A stretch of DNA of 61,355 nt from Prochlorococcus sp. AG-409-A22. Lineage in GTDB: Bacteria; Cyanobacteriota; Cyanobacteriia; PCC-6307; Cyanobiaceae. The position numbers were made by a program, and so were the translations under genes. The DNA is taken from contig QCJI01000003.1 in NCBI GenBank assembly GCA_003216135.1, positions 1-61,355 of the forward strand, read 5' to 3'. Within the stretch, counting starts at the first letter, position 1. Each line of letters begins with the position of its first letter. The notes under the pieces are model-generated. The model was not told where the DNA came from. It did no database searches and was given only the letters and a program-made list of their open reading frames with translations. Shown here in pieces: positions 17,224 to 26,044 of this stretch.

Positions 17224-18417
17224 TTAATCAAATTTATTATCTTTTTGAAAAAAGTTACGGACTATAAATTTTTTGTGAAATACCCAAGAAGTTGCAGATT
17301 TTAAGCTTTTGCCTACATCAGGCAATTTTGAGGCATATATTAATCTTCTCGCTTCAAATGCTAATCTACCTGACAAAGTAATACCAAGTGCCGAAATTGA
17401 GGCTTTACCAATTCCTAAACTGATCATTTCACCATTATCTTGGAATTTAAATGGCAAAAGATCTTTACCCTGGGTTAAAAGTTCTAAATTTCTAGCAAGA
17501 TGGTTTCCTTCTTGCATGGCAACTTGAGCATTTAAAGGTAAATCTTCCATCCCTTGAATTATTGATATATCACCAATCGCAAAACAATTCTTATTATTTT
17601 CTATTTGAAATTTATCATTCACTACAATTCTTCCATTCATCTTTGGTATCTCGTTATCAAGATAAGACAGATTAGATTTAACACCAGCAGTCCAAATAAC
17701 AATATCCTGATCCAAATTCTTTATTTCAGAATTATTAGCAAAACTAATTCTTTTTTCAGAAACTTCTTTGACAATAGAATTTAAAAAAACATTTATTTTT
17801 CTTATTTCTAAAGCTTTCTCGGCTTCTTCGCGATTAAAAATTTTATTGTTACTTAAAATCTCATTAGATCTTTCAACTATATTAATTTCAAACTGGTCGT
17901 TATAAATATCATTAATTTTGCAAGCTATTTCAACCCCAGAGGGTCCACCACCAACGATAAATAACTTCAGCCGAGAAATACTTTGATTCGATTTTTCTAA
18001 AATAGATTTTAACTTGTTTAGATCATCTATATTATTGAAAAAATAACAGTTTTTATCTACGCCTTTAATTGAGAAACCATTAGGTACAGATCCAGTACAA
18101 ATTACAAGGTATTGATAACTAATTTGTAAGTCATCCCTAAATTCGAGAATTTTTTCATTGAATTTAATTTTTTTTAAGCAATTCCTCAAAAATGTTATCC
18201 CTACATCAGAAAAAATATTTGAAAATTCTGGAGCAAATTCCCACATTCTTATTTCTTTGCTTAAAACCTCATACATCAGAGGTTTAAATATAAATTTCGA
18301 CTCAGAATCAACTACAAGAATTGGCAAAGAGGGATTAAGTCTCTTTAAACTCAAAGCAACTGTCATACCAGCAAAACCCGCTCCAACTATTACTATTGGT
18401 TTTTGTATTAATTTCAT
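17224..18417 (-). CDS. Type-2 NAD(P)H dehydrogenase (NDH-2, Ndb-like)
   Basis: 397 residues. Two dinucleotide-binding folds are visible: GAGFAG (about 12-17) for FAD and GGGPSG (about 157-162) for NAD(P)H, plus the C-terminal FAD motif ending FAIGDIS. This is a single-subunit, non-proton-pumping quinone reductase. Cyanobacterial relatives NdbA/B/C reduce plastoquinone or act in phylloquinone synthesis (NdbB); which role applies here is not clear. ATG start. It is 49 bases upstream of the SLC13-type gene on the same strand and could lead that operon. Confidence 0.87.
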   Translation of the reverse strand: MKLIQKPIVIVGAGFAGMTVALSLKRLNPSLPILVVDSESKFIFKPLMYEVLSKEIRMWEFAPEFSNIFSDVGITFLRNCLKKIKFNEKILEFRDDLQISYQYLVICTGSVPNGFSIKGVDKNCYFFNNIDDLNKLKSILEKSNQSISRLKLFIVGGGPSGVEIACKINDIYNDQFEINIVERSNEILSNNKIFNREEAEKALEIRKINVFLNSIVKEVSEKRISFANNSEIKNLDQDIVIWTAGVKSNLSYLDNEIPKMNGRIVVNDKFQIENNKNCFAIGDISIIQGMEDLPLNAQVAMQEGNHLARNLELLTQGKDLLPFKFQDNGEMISLGIGKASISALGITLSGRLAFEARRLIYASKLPDVGKSLKSATSWVFHKKFIVRNFFQKDNKFD

Positions 18418-18512
18418 TGGTGAAATATTGTTATACCTAAATGTATTATTAAACTAAACGAATAATATTCAAATTGAGAGAAATAACATTCATCCTATAA
18501 CCACATAGCAAA

Positions 18513-19235
18513 ATGATTAAAAAAAAACACGAAGAGGTTCAATCTGATTTAAGGGAACATAATCAAAAGCTTCAAGGTATGAATTCTCAAGAAATGCTTT
18601 TATGGGGTTATGAGAAGTTTGATAATGAATTTGCAATTACAACAAGCTTTGGAATACAATCATCTGTACTTTTAAAAATGGTAAGTGACTCTTGCTTACA
18701 AAAAAAAATAAAAATTTTTTGGATAGACACTGGTTACTTGCCAGCAGAAACATATCAGTACGCCGAAAATCTGATTAACTATTTATCTCTAGAGATAGAG
18801 ATCTTACAAAGTGAAATATCTCCAGCTAGAATGGAATCCTTATACGGAAAACTATGGGAAACTAAAAAATCGAGTGACCTAGATAAATATCATGAAATAA
18901 GAAAAATAAAACCTTTAGAAAATGGTCTAGAAAAACATAATATTCAATGCTGGGCTAGTGGTGTCAGATCAAGCCAAACTGAAAATAGAAATAAAATGAG
19001 ATTCCTAGATGTAATACGTGAAAGACTTTCCTTGAGGCCGTTATTAAATTGGACAAAAAAAGATATTTTTTATTATATGAAGGAAAATAAATTACCTGAC
19101 CACCCCCTTTTCCTAAAAGGGTATTCAACTGTGGGAGATTGGCATTCTAGCTCACCTGATGGTGCAGGCAAGCAAGGAAGAGATACAAGATTTAGAGGAG
19201 TAAAACAAGAATGTGGATTACATACTAATAATTAA
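18513..19235 (+). CDS. cysH: Phosphoadenylyl-sulfate (PAPS) reductase CysH
   Basis: 240 residues. It reduces activated sulfate to sulfite in assimilatory sulfate reduction using thioredoxin. A PP-loop-like nucleotide-binding fold (AITTSFGIQSSVLLK, about 36-50) and the catalytic C-terminal ECGLH motif (about residue 234) are present. The paired cysteines of 4Fe-4S APS reductases are missing: the equivalent block here reads YHEIRKIKPL with no Cys-Cys, so the PAPS-dependent, cluster-free type is expected. Divergent from the NDH-2 gene. Confidence 0.9.
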   Translation: MIKKKHEEVQSDLREHNQKLQGMNSQEMLLWGYEKFDNEFAITTSFGIQSSVLLKMVSDSCLQKKIKIFWIDTGYLPAETYQYAENLINYLSLEIEILQSEISPARMESLYGKLWETKKSSDLDKYHEIRKIKPLENGLEKHNIQCWASGVRSSQTENRNKMRFLDVIRERLSLRPLLNWTKKDIFYYMKENKLPDHPLFLKGYSTVGDWHSSSPDGAGKQGRDTRFRGVKQECGLHTNN

Positions 19236-19250
19236 GTTTATAGTAAGAAA

Positions 19251-19937
19251 ATGGTCGCAGATATAAATTTTTTATTAGTCGGTAATAGTAGGCTGCATTG
19301 GGCAGAATATTTTCAGAATCAATATAAATTCTTTCACACACCAAAAGATTATAAACTTCCAAAAAACATTAATTTAAATAGTCTAATTTGGGCTTCAGTA
19401 GGACAATCTCCAATGTTTTTACTGGAAAAAGAAAATGAAATTAAAACTCATGATATTAAATTATCCAATCTACCTGATTATTTTGGCATTGATAGAGCTC
19501 TTGCCTGTTTGGCCGCTCTAAATATTATAGATAACCCTCTTAAGAAGGATTTGCTAGTCGTGGATTGTGGAACAATATTATCTCTAACAAAACTGACCGC
19601 AAACGGATCAATTATCGGTGGACAACTTGCTCCAGGATTTCTAACCCAATTAAAATCAATGGAGTACTTTACAAAAAATCTCACACTTCCTAAAAAGTAT
19701 AGAATGCCTACTGCAGATTTTTTATTTAATACAGAGGATGCAATTTTAAAAGGAGTACTTAACTCTATGATTGGGGTTATTAACTTTTCATTTAATCCAG
19801 TCAAAGATATTTTAATAACCTGCGGCGGGGACTCTGAATTAATTACAAGCATCTTACAGGATAAGAAAACAAAAATTATTAATCTACCAAATTTAGTTTT
19901 AGAAGGGATGATAATACACTTCGAAACTTCAAAATAA
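19251..19937 (+). CDS. coaX: Type III pantothenate kinase CoaX
   Basis: 228 residues. It phosphorylates pantothenate, the first step of coenzyme A synthesis. The ASKHA-fold type III motifs are present: a phosphate-binding DCGTILSLT block (about 102-110) and the GGQLAPGF substrate block (about 121-128); the N-terminal LLVGNSRLHWA replaces the usual GNT loop. ATG at 19251, 15 bases after cysH, so the two are likely co-transcribed. Another CoA gene, coaE, lies at 54203. Confidence 0.85.
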   Translation: MVADINFLLVGNSRLHWAEYFQNQYKFFHTPKDYKLPKNINLNSLIWASVGQSPMFLLEKENEIKTHDIKLSNLPDYFGIDRALACLAALNIIDNPLKKDLLVVDCGTILSLTKLTANGSIIGGQLAPGFLTQLKSMEYFTKNLTLPKKYRMPTADFLFNTEDAILKGVLNSMIGVINFSFNPVKDILITCGGDSELITSILQDKKTKIINLPNLVLEGMIIHFETSK

Positions 19938-19938
19938 A

Positions 19939-20406
19939 TTACTCTAATCCTAGATCTGTAATTATATGATCAGCCATAATCGCAGCTTTTACCTTTAGAT
20001 ATATTTTTTCAATATTACCGTCAGCATTAATCAAGAAAGTATTTCTCATCATACCCATATATTCCTTGCCCATAAATTTCTTAAGACCATAGCTATCATA
20101 GTCAGAAGACACTTTACAAGGTTCAGGATCAGTTAAAAGAATAAATGGTAAAGCAAATTTTTCTATAAACTTTTTATGAGAAGCAGCATTGTCTTTACTA
20201 ATCCCAAGAACAACAATGTTATTCTTCTGAAGCAAATCCCAGTTTTCTTTGAAGTTACAAGCCTCTTTAGTACATCCCGGTGTGTTATCTTTTGGATAAA
20301 AATATAGTATTATTCTTTTACCTTTGAAATCTTCTAGAGATACTTCTTTCTCAAAAGAATCTTTCAACTTAAATTCTGGTGCTTTATCACCAACCTTAAG
20401 AGCCAT
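19939..20406 (-). CDS. bcp: Peroxiredoxin Q / BCP
   Basis: 155 residues. Thiol peroxidase that reduces hydrogen peroxide and lipid hydroperoxides. The peroxidatic cysteine is in the typical TPGCTKEA block (Cys about 47) with the resolving cysteine 5 residues later (EACNF), the PrxQ pattern. An upstream in-frame start exists, but ATG at 20404-20406 (MALKVGDKAPEF) begins exactly at the family's usual N-terminus. The start codon shares a base with the TTG start of the divergent phosphopantetheinyl transferase gene, and the gene converges on coaX. Confidence 0.92.
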   Translation of the reverse strand: MALKVGDKAPEFKLKDSFEKEVSLEDFKGKRIILYFYPKDNTPGCTKEACNFKENWDLLQKNNIVVLGISKDNAASHKKFIEKFALPFILLTDPEPCKVSSDYDSYGLKKFMGKEYMGMMRNTFLINADGNIEKIYLKVKAAIMADHIITDLGLE

Positions 20407-21062
20407 TGAAATTATTAGATAAGTATGAATATAAAATACCAAAAATATGGTTTTATGAGATTAAAGGTGTACAAGATGTCGCAACACTAAAAGAACTTGA
20501 GACTGCAAAAAAACTTTCAGCCTGCAGAGCAAGGATTTTTTTAGAAACTAGAGCTTATATAAGACAATCATTAGCCACAATATTTGATTTAGACCCCCTA
20601 GAAATTCCAATCAATGCGAATCCAGGAGAGCCCCCTCAATTGCCTATCGAGATGGGGCATATAAGTTTAAGTCATTGTAGAGATGCAATTGTTATAGTTT
20701 GGCATAAAAGAAAAATAGGAATAGATATAGAAAGAACAGATAGAAATTTCAACTATAAGAAATTAGCCTGCAAATATTTTTTCAATGCAAGTGACTTTAA
20801 CAATAGAAATCCATTCACAAAAAGTATGATATTAAATCAATGGTGTGCTGTTGAAGCAGCCATAAAGTGGGATCATGGCAAATTATCTAAAGATATAAAA
20901 CATTGGCAATATTTTCAAACAAATAAAGAGTTAATCCACAAAAAGAAAAACTTGCATTTAAAGTTAGCACAAATAAATTTTCATAATTGGACAATAGCTT
21001 TAGCTTATAAAGAAAATAATTCACTAAATCCTAAGATAATTTGTTGTTCAAAAAATTTTTAA
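20406..21062 (+). CDS. 4'-Phosphopantetheinyl transferase (Sfp/HetI-like)
   Basis: 218 residues. It transfers 4'-phosphopantetheine from CoA to acyl-carrier proteins; with a single copy likely, it should serve fatty-acid ACP. The Mg/CoA motif IGIDIERTDR (about 103-112) and the second motif WCAVEAAIK (about 149-157, matching WxxKEAxxK with Val for Lys) are present, as is HISLSHC (about 84-90). The start is TTG at 20406; homology begins around residue 12, leaving no other nearby choice. Its 3' end overlaps rarA by 4 bases. Confidence 0.85.
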   Translation: MKLLDKYEYKIPKIWFYEIKGVQDVATLKELETAKKLSACRARIFLETRAYIRQSLATIFDLDPLEIPINANPGEPPQLPIEMGHISLSHCRDAIVIVWHKRKIGIDIERTDRNFNYKKLACKYFFNASDFNNRNPFTKSMILNQWCAVEAAIKWDHGKLSKDIKHWQYFQTNKELIHKKKNLHLKLAQINFHNWTIALAYKENNSLNPKIICCSKNF

Positions 21063-22348
21063 CTTTCTTTTCTTTTACGATATTCTTCAAATTTGCTTTT
21101 CTCCCATCCGCAGTGACTGGGTTCCCAAAATTTGAAACCTTTTATTGCATTTGGAAGATATTCTTGTTCTACCCAATGACCTTCATAGTTGTGAGGATTC
21201 TTATAAGTATTAGAATTATTTTTTAAATGACTTGGAACTGTAGAAATATTTATAGACCTAATTTTTTCTATTGCCTTAAAAATGGATTTAGCACTATTAC
21301 TCTTTGGAGAAAGAGCTAAATATAAAGAAGCTTGTGCAAGAAAAAACAAACCTTCCGGAAACCCAACTCGATCAAAAGCATGACAGCAAGATTGGACAAC
21401 AACAATAGCATTGGGATCTGCAATCCCAATATCTTCACTGGCAGAAATCAAAAGTCTTCTAAAAATAAAATTGGGATCTTCCCCAGCCTCTACCATATTT
21501 GCAAGCCAATATAACGTGGCATCTGGATCAGAACCTCTAATAGATTTTATAAATGCACTGATAACATCATAATGATTTTGTCCTTTTTTATCGTAAACAA
21601 TATTTTTCTTTTGAATTGAATCTTCAGCTATAGATAGATTAATAATAATTTCATTAGCTTCATTCTCTTTAGTTATTCCTATGCCCAACTCTAAAGCGTT
21701 AATAAGGCTTCTAGCATCACCACCGGAAAATTTAATTAAATGACTGATTGCATCTTCTGTGATAACAATCTTTTTAGAATCTCTAAGCTTTGCATAATAA
21801 GTTATTACTTTTTTAATTATTTTTTTCAAATCCTTTTCTTCAAGAGGAAGTAACGTAAAAACACGAGATCTACTAATCAGAGCTTTATTAACTGCAAAAA
21901 AAGGATTTTCAGTCGTTGCACCAATAAACGTGATAGTTCCGTTCTCTATCGAGGGTAATAAAGCATCTTGCTGAACTGCAGTAAATCTATGTACCTCATC
22001 AATAAACAAAATTGTTTTCCTATTTGTGCTTATTAATCTTTCCTTTGCATTTGTAATTTCAGTTCTTAATTCTTTAATACTAGACAATACTGCGTTTAAT
22101 CTTATTAACTTAGAGCGCGTATAAGCAGAAATAATTTCAATTAATGTAGTTTTACCTACACCCGGAGGTCCCGAAAAAATAAAATTGCTTACCTTGTCAT
22201 ATAAGATGGCATTTCTCAACAAAGAATTATTTTTTAATATTGATTCTTGACCAAAAAAATCCTCCAAATTTCTAGGTCTTAATTTATCTGCTAAAGGAGC
22301 ATTACTCTCGATTTGATAATTATGTGTAAAAAGATTTTCTGACTGCAT
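21059..22348 (-). CDS. rarA: Replication-associated recombination protein A (RarA/MgsA), AAA+ ATPase
   Basis: About 429 residues. Clamp-loader-like ATPase acting at stalled replication forks. Walker A GPPGVGKTT (about 60-68), Walker B LFIDEVHRF, sensor-1 region FIGATTENPFF and the RarA C-terminal helical tetramerisation region with SASEDIGIADP and GHWVEQEYLP are all visible. ATG at 22348 is preferred to an upstream TTG at 22369. It lies downstream of pgm on the same strand (about 37 bases), and its stop overlaps the phosphopantetheinyl transferase gene by 4 bases. Confidence 0.92.
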   Translation of the reverse strand: MQSENLFTHNYQIESNAPLADKLRPRNLEDFFGQESILKNNSLLRNAILYDKVSNFIFSGPPGVGKTTLIEIISAYTRSKLIRLNAVLSSIKELRTEITNAKERLISTNRKTILFIDEVHRFTAVQQDALLPSIENGTITFIGATTENPFFAVNKALISRSRVFTLLPLEEKDLKKIIKKVITYYAKLRDSKKIVITEDAISHLIKFSGGDARSLINALELGIGITKENEANEIIINLSIAEDSIQKKNIVYDKKGQNHYDVISAFIKSIRGSDPDATLYWLANMVEAGEDPNFIFRRLLISASEDIGIADPNAIVVVQSCCHAFDRVGFPEGLFFLAQASLYLALSPKSNSAKSIFKAIEKIRSINISTVPSHLKNNSNTYKNPHNYEGHWVEQEYLPNAIKGFKFWEPSHCGWEKSKFEEYRKRKES

Positions 22349-22384
22349 AAAATTTAAATGAATCAACAATCATTACTATCTAAC

Positions 22385-24022
22385 TTAGGTAATTACTGTT
22401 GGAGTTTCCATTTTAGTTAGTTTAGAGATATTTAATAAATTATCTATATCATCTATTAGGGGCTTTAAGGCTATTTGAGGATTTAATGAAAGATTTTGTT
22501 TGGGATTTATAAATTTCTCAAAATAGAGTCTTAATGTTGCCCCCTTGGTTCCAGTTCCTGAAAGGCGGAGAATTACTCTGGAGTTATCTTCGAGAATAAC
22601 TCTTAAACCTTGATTTTCGCTAATAGAGTTATCCACAGGATCTAAATATGAAAAATTATCTGCATCTTTAACTAAATTACCAGCAAAATTAGTTCCTATA
22701 AGAGTTGGCAACATAGAAGATAACTTATCAAAGATTTGATTAGCAATATTAGATGGAATGGCCTCATAATCATGTCTTGAATAATAATTTCTGCCAAATT
22801 GTCTCCAATGATTTTTAATTAAATCACTTACTGAACAATTTTTTTCAGCTAAAATTTGTAACCAATATAAAACTGCCCATAATCCATCTTTCTCCCTTAC
22901 ATGATTACTTCCTGTTCCAAAACTTTCCTCTCCACATATAGTAATTAAATTAGAATCTAGAAGATTTCCAAAAAATTTCCATCCAGTTGGTGTTTCAAAA
23001 CATGGAATATTTAGTGCACTCGCAACAATATCAACTGCAGAACTTGTAGGCATTGATCTTGCAACACCTGATATACCTTCTTTATAACCGGGAACACATG
23101 TTGTATTAGCCGTAATAACAGCAAGACTATCACTAGGATTTACAAAACATCCCCTTCCCAGAATCATATTTCTATCGCCATCTCCATCACAGGCGGCTCC
23201 AAAACTATAAGACTTTTTATTTAATAATAAATCAGCTAAATGAGCTGCATAAGTAAGATTTGGATCAGGATGTAAACCACCAAAATCTTTTAATGGATCA
23301 CCATTCATAACACAATCATTTGATAAACCCATTTTTTCAACAAAAATATTTTTTGCATATGGCCCAGTAACAGCATTCATTGCATCAAAAATTAATGAGA
23401 AATCTTTTTTAAGAAAATCACTTATCTGATCGAAATCAAAGATTTTCTCCATTAAAGCCGAATAATCTTTCAATCCATCAATAATTTCTAAAGTAGTTTC
23501 TCCATAGTTAAATGATCCATATTGACTAAAATCAGGTAATTTGATTTTGCTTATTTTGTAACTAGTAAGTGATTGTGTAGATTTGAAAATTTGATTAGTA
23601 ATTATTTCAGGAGCTGGACCACCATTAGCAATATTTAATTTAACTCCAAAATCACCATCAATTCCTCCAGGATTATGACTTGCAGAAAGAATGATACCTC
23701 CAACAGCATTTTCTTTTCTAATCAAATTAGAAGTCGCAGGCGTAGATAATAAACCATCTTTTGGAACGATAACTTTTCCAACTTCATGTGCTACACAAAT
23801 TTGAACGATTTTTTCTATTGCTTCGATATTTCCATATCTACCATCTCCTCCAACTACCAAAGTAGATCCTTGTATATTCTCCAGTGATAGTAATATTGCT
23901 TCTATAAATACTTCCAAATAATGTTGTTCCTGGAACTTTAATGTACTTTTTCTTAAACCAGAAGTCCCAGGCTTTTGATCTAAAAAAGGAGAATTTATAT
24001 GAATAACATTAACTTCAGTCAT
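22385..24022 (-). CDS. pgm: Phosphoglucomutase
   Basis: 545 residues. Interconverts glucose-1-phosphate and glucose-6-phosphate, linking glycogen metabolism with central carbon flow. The phosphoserine loop SASHNPGG (about 114-121), the metal-binding DGDGDRN (about 279-285), the sugar-binding GEESFG and the phosphate-binding RLSGTGT segment near the C-terminus match the long alpha-PGM family (Pgm1-type) rather than the ManB type. ATG start at 24020-24022. Confidence 0.94.
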   Translation of the reverse strand: MTEVNVIHINSPFLDQKPGTSGLRKSTLKFQEQHYLEVFIEAILLSLENIQGSTLVVGGDGRYGNIEAIEKIVQICVAHEVGKVIVPKDGLLSTPATSNLIRKENAVGGIILSASHNPGGIDGDFGVKLNIANGGPAPEIITNQIFKSTQSLTSYKISKIKLPDFSQYGSFNYGETTLEIIDGLKDYSALMEKIFDFDQISDFLKKDFSLIFDAMNAVTGPYAKNIFVEKMGLSNDCVMNGDPLKDFGGLHPDPNLTYAAHLADLLLNKKSYSFGAACDGDGDRNMILGRGCFVNPSDSLAVITANTTCVPGYKEGISGVARSMPTSSAVDIVASALNIPCFETPTGWKFFGNLLDSNLITICGEESFGTGSNHVREKDGLWAVLYWLQILAEKNCSVSDLIKNHWRQFGRNYYSRHDYEAIPSNIANQIFDKLSSMLPTLIGTNFAGNLVKDADNFSYLDPVDNSISENQGLRVILEDNSRVILRLSGTGTKGATLRLYFEKFINPKQNLSLNPQIALKPLIDDIDNLLNISKLTKMETPTVIT

Positions 24023-24054
24023 AATTTTAATAAACTTAAAAAAATCTAACTAAA

Positions 24055-24225
24055 TTAATGAGGCATTTCGGATGTTCTTAACATAGCGATAAACCAAATA
24101 GAAGAAATCGATAATGCACTTAAAATTCCGTAAGTAACGCCAAACTTTGAAATCGTTAAAGGGACTAACAAAGGAAAAGTTAGAGCTCCAAATAAAGGTG
24201 TAAAAGCAACGATTTTTTTTAGCAT
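24055..24225 (-). CDS. 56-aa small membrane protein
   Basis: The minus strand encodes 56 residues from ATG at 24223-24225 to TAA at 24055. Two hydrophobic helices (about 6-24 and 30-47) alternate with short polar loops; it starts MLKKIVAF with a basic N-terminus. Gene-like composition and position between pgm and the DUF4912 gene on the same strand suggest a real small protein that may share their transcript. I do not recognise a family. Confidence 0.6.
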   Translation of the reverse strand: MLKKIVAFTPLFGALTFPLLVPLTISKFGVTYGILSALSISSIWFIAMLRTSEMPH

Positions 24226-24237
24226 TAATTTATTTTA

Positions 24238-25323
24238 TTAAAACCATTCTTTCTGAGGTTTATTTTTGTCAGTAGTCTCGTCCAGTGGAGTGACTCTATC
24301 AAATTTCATAGAAATACTTTTTTCTTGCTGACCTGATGAATCAACAGCCTTAATATCATAGTTTTGAGTCCCATCTCTAAAGGGAACTTGAATTCTAAAA
24401 GTTCCGTCGGCAGCAAGTGGAACTTCTTCACCACCAATTGTTAATTTTGCAGATGGTTCAGTAGCACCATATACGATTAATTCGGCATCTGCAACCAGCC
24501 AAAAAGATCTATTTCTGACTATTCCAATTCCAGAATCGTTTAAGCCTGAAGACCATTTACCTGCACCAGAATCTGTAACATTCGAATTCATGTTTTCCAT
24601 AAATTCCTCAGATCCAATTTTTCTCCTTACAGAAATGTTTGTTGCTGCTTGATATAACCTTTCATGCAGACCATTAACTTCCTGCTCCTGTGGATTCGAA
24701 ATATCTGGGATATTGTCAGAAATAGAATCTAAATTAAAGGGTACGAACTTATCTAAAATTTGCTCAGAAGGATTAGATCCAGGTACATGACTTATTGAAG
24801 AAAAAGCTAGTGACATCCAGTTAAAACCATATTTATATCCTAATTCAACTTTATAGTTCCTATTTGAAACAGGAATTGGTAAATACCACTCAGTACTAAA
24901 ACTATCAACTGTAATTTCTCTTAAAGTACCTTGATTTAAGTTACTGCCATCAGAACCAGAAGCATCATATAAACGTAAACATAATTTACTTGCACCTAGA
25001 GATTGTGCTTTTTCTCTATCAATTTCAGATATTTGCCAAAATACATAGGCCCAGTCTGGATCTCGAGGCAGAAAAACCACTTTTGTTATAACTTCCTCAG
25101 TACTATATGAAGACTTAGATTCACTAGAACTTATAGAAGTAGATTTACTAACTACTTTTTTCTTTCCTACAGAACCTTTCTTTTGATATTTGAGTATTAA
25201 ATCAACTAAAACTGCCTTAGTTTTACGACTATATAAAGGAACTGATAATTTACTTGCTTCTTGACGTAATTGTCTGAGGGTAAGTGAAAGCAATTGATCT
25301 TTATTCATGATCCCATCAGCCAC
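24238..25323 (-). CDS. DUF4912 protein with Rho-N/SAP-like N-terminal domain
   Basis: 361 residues from GTG at 25323 (or 356 from ATG at 25308). Residues about 10-48 form a Rho-N/SAP-like helix-extension-helix (LTLRQLRQEASKL...VLVDLIL). A Ser/Lys linker follows, then the DUF4912 domain (about 80-190) with LPRDPDWAYVFWQI and a conserved RLYD. The family is common in cyanobacteria and is thought to bind nucleic acid or a signalling partner, but function is not established. A C-terminal beta-rich region with GGEEVPLAADGTFR looks like a bacterial Ig-like module. Confidence 0.82.
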   Translation of the reverse strand: MADGIMNKDQLLSLTLRQLRQEASKLSVPLYSRKTKAVLVDLILKYQKKGSVGKKKVVSKSTSISSSESKSSYSTEEVITKVVFLPRDPDWAYVFWQISEIDREKAQSLGASKLCLRLYDASGSDGSNLNQGTLREITVDSFSTEWYLPIPVSNRNYKVELGYKYGFNWMSLAFSSISHVPGSNPSEQILDKFVPFNLDSISDNIPDISNPQEQEVNGLHERLYQAATNISVRRKIGSEEFMENMNSNVTDSGAGKWSSGLNDSGIGIVRNRSFWLVADAELIVYGATEPSAKLTIGGEEVPLAADGTFRIQVPFRDGTQNYDIKAVDSSGQQEKSISMKFDRVTPLDETTDKNKPQKEWF

Positions 25324-25576
25324 TTTAAAATCTCCGTTTTAGTTTGGGATCAGTATGTTCGCTTTTTTATGCATTTGTGTGTCTTTCAAGCCTGGCGTCA
25401 GCATCCTCTGACCACTTAAAATTAAATAAGTTTGAGATTTTACTCAAAAGTCATTGTTATCATTAAGGTTTTGTAAATTTTGTAAATAAGCAAAATTTAA
25501 ATTAATTTTCTTTTCTTTTAAATTTTATTACCTGTATTTGTCATGGACTCAACAAAAATACATCTTTTCTTCGGGA
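25324..25576. other. AT-rich intergenic region with one short hairpin
   Basis: No convincing gene is seen here. The only structure noted is GTCAG at 25397-25401 facing CTGAC at 25408-25412, a 5-bp stem with 6-base loop inside the one GC-richer patch. It could be part of the 5' leader of the DUF4912 gene or a small RNA. Confidence 0.35.
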
Positions 25577-25948
25577 TCAATTAAGGTGGTTTTCTGTGCT
25601 TTCTTCAACTAAAATCAATAAATCCTCTATATCTAAATCTTTGATATCCTTTCCTATCTTTTGAGAAAAAAGATTCAACTTTTTTGCAGTTAATGCTAAT
25701 TGTTCATAAAGAAGATCACTAAATTTTTGATCATTAAATTTTCGGGATTCATTATTACACCATTGTCTTAAAAGATTTTCCTGATCTGAGAAAAAACTAT
25801 TATCGCTAGATATAGAATTCAAAATTGCAAGGCAATGCACAAGTATCCTTAAGTGATGTTTCTGCATTATTGGTAAATTTAGTTTTTCAATGCTTTGAAT
25901 GGTTTGCAGAGTTAGAGAATTAGATAATGGATCAAGTGGAGAAGACAT
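25577..25948 (-). CDS. Conserved hypothetical protein, 123 aa
   Basis: 123-residue mostly helical soluble protein from ATG 25946-25948. It has no cysteine-rich or DNA-binding motif and no membrane helix; the middle holds LPIMQKHHLRILVHCLAIL (about 25-43). It stands divergent to sufB, the position where many cyanobacteria keep the Fe-S repressor gene sufR, but it is shorter than SufR and shows no helix-turn-helix or C-terminal cysteine cluster, so I do not call it SufR. Function unknown. Confidence 0.65.
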   Translation of the reverse strand: MSSPLDPLSNSLTLQTIQSIEKLNLPIMQKHHLRILVHCLAILNSISSDNSFFSDQENLLRQWCNNESRKFNDQKFSDLLYEQLALTAKKLNLFSQKIGKDIKDLDIEDLLILVEESTENHLN

Positions 25949-26003
25949 TAATTTTTACTTTTAATAAAAAAAACTCTTTATTTAGGGGTATCTTTGGGTA
26001 GAG

Positions 26004-26023
26004 TATACAAACCTCATTGTATA
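26004..26023. promoter_or_regulatory. Inverted repeat upstream of sufB
   Basis: TATACAA at 26004-26010 is the exact inverse of TTGTATA at 26017-26023, with 6 bases between, about 22 bases before the sufB ATG. The left arm also resembles a -10 element. The site sits where SufR binds in other cyanobacteria (there CAAC-N6-GTTG). Operator role is inferred. Confidence 0.4.
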
Positions 26024-26044
26024 TAGGTTCATCTTTGAAAAAAA

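Noticed and set aside
16759-17304. 181-codon plus-strand open frame opposite the SLC13-like gene
   Set aside because: Antisense to a convincing transporter gene, with low-complexity Asn/Ile/Lys sequence and no recognisable domain.
25577-25948. The gene divergent from sufB as the repressor SufR
   Set aside because: Only 123 residues, with no helix-turn-helix and no C-terminal cysteine cluster; left as conserved hypothetical.
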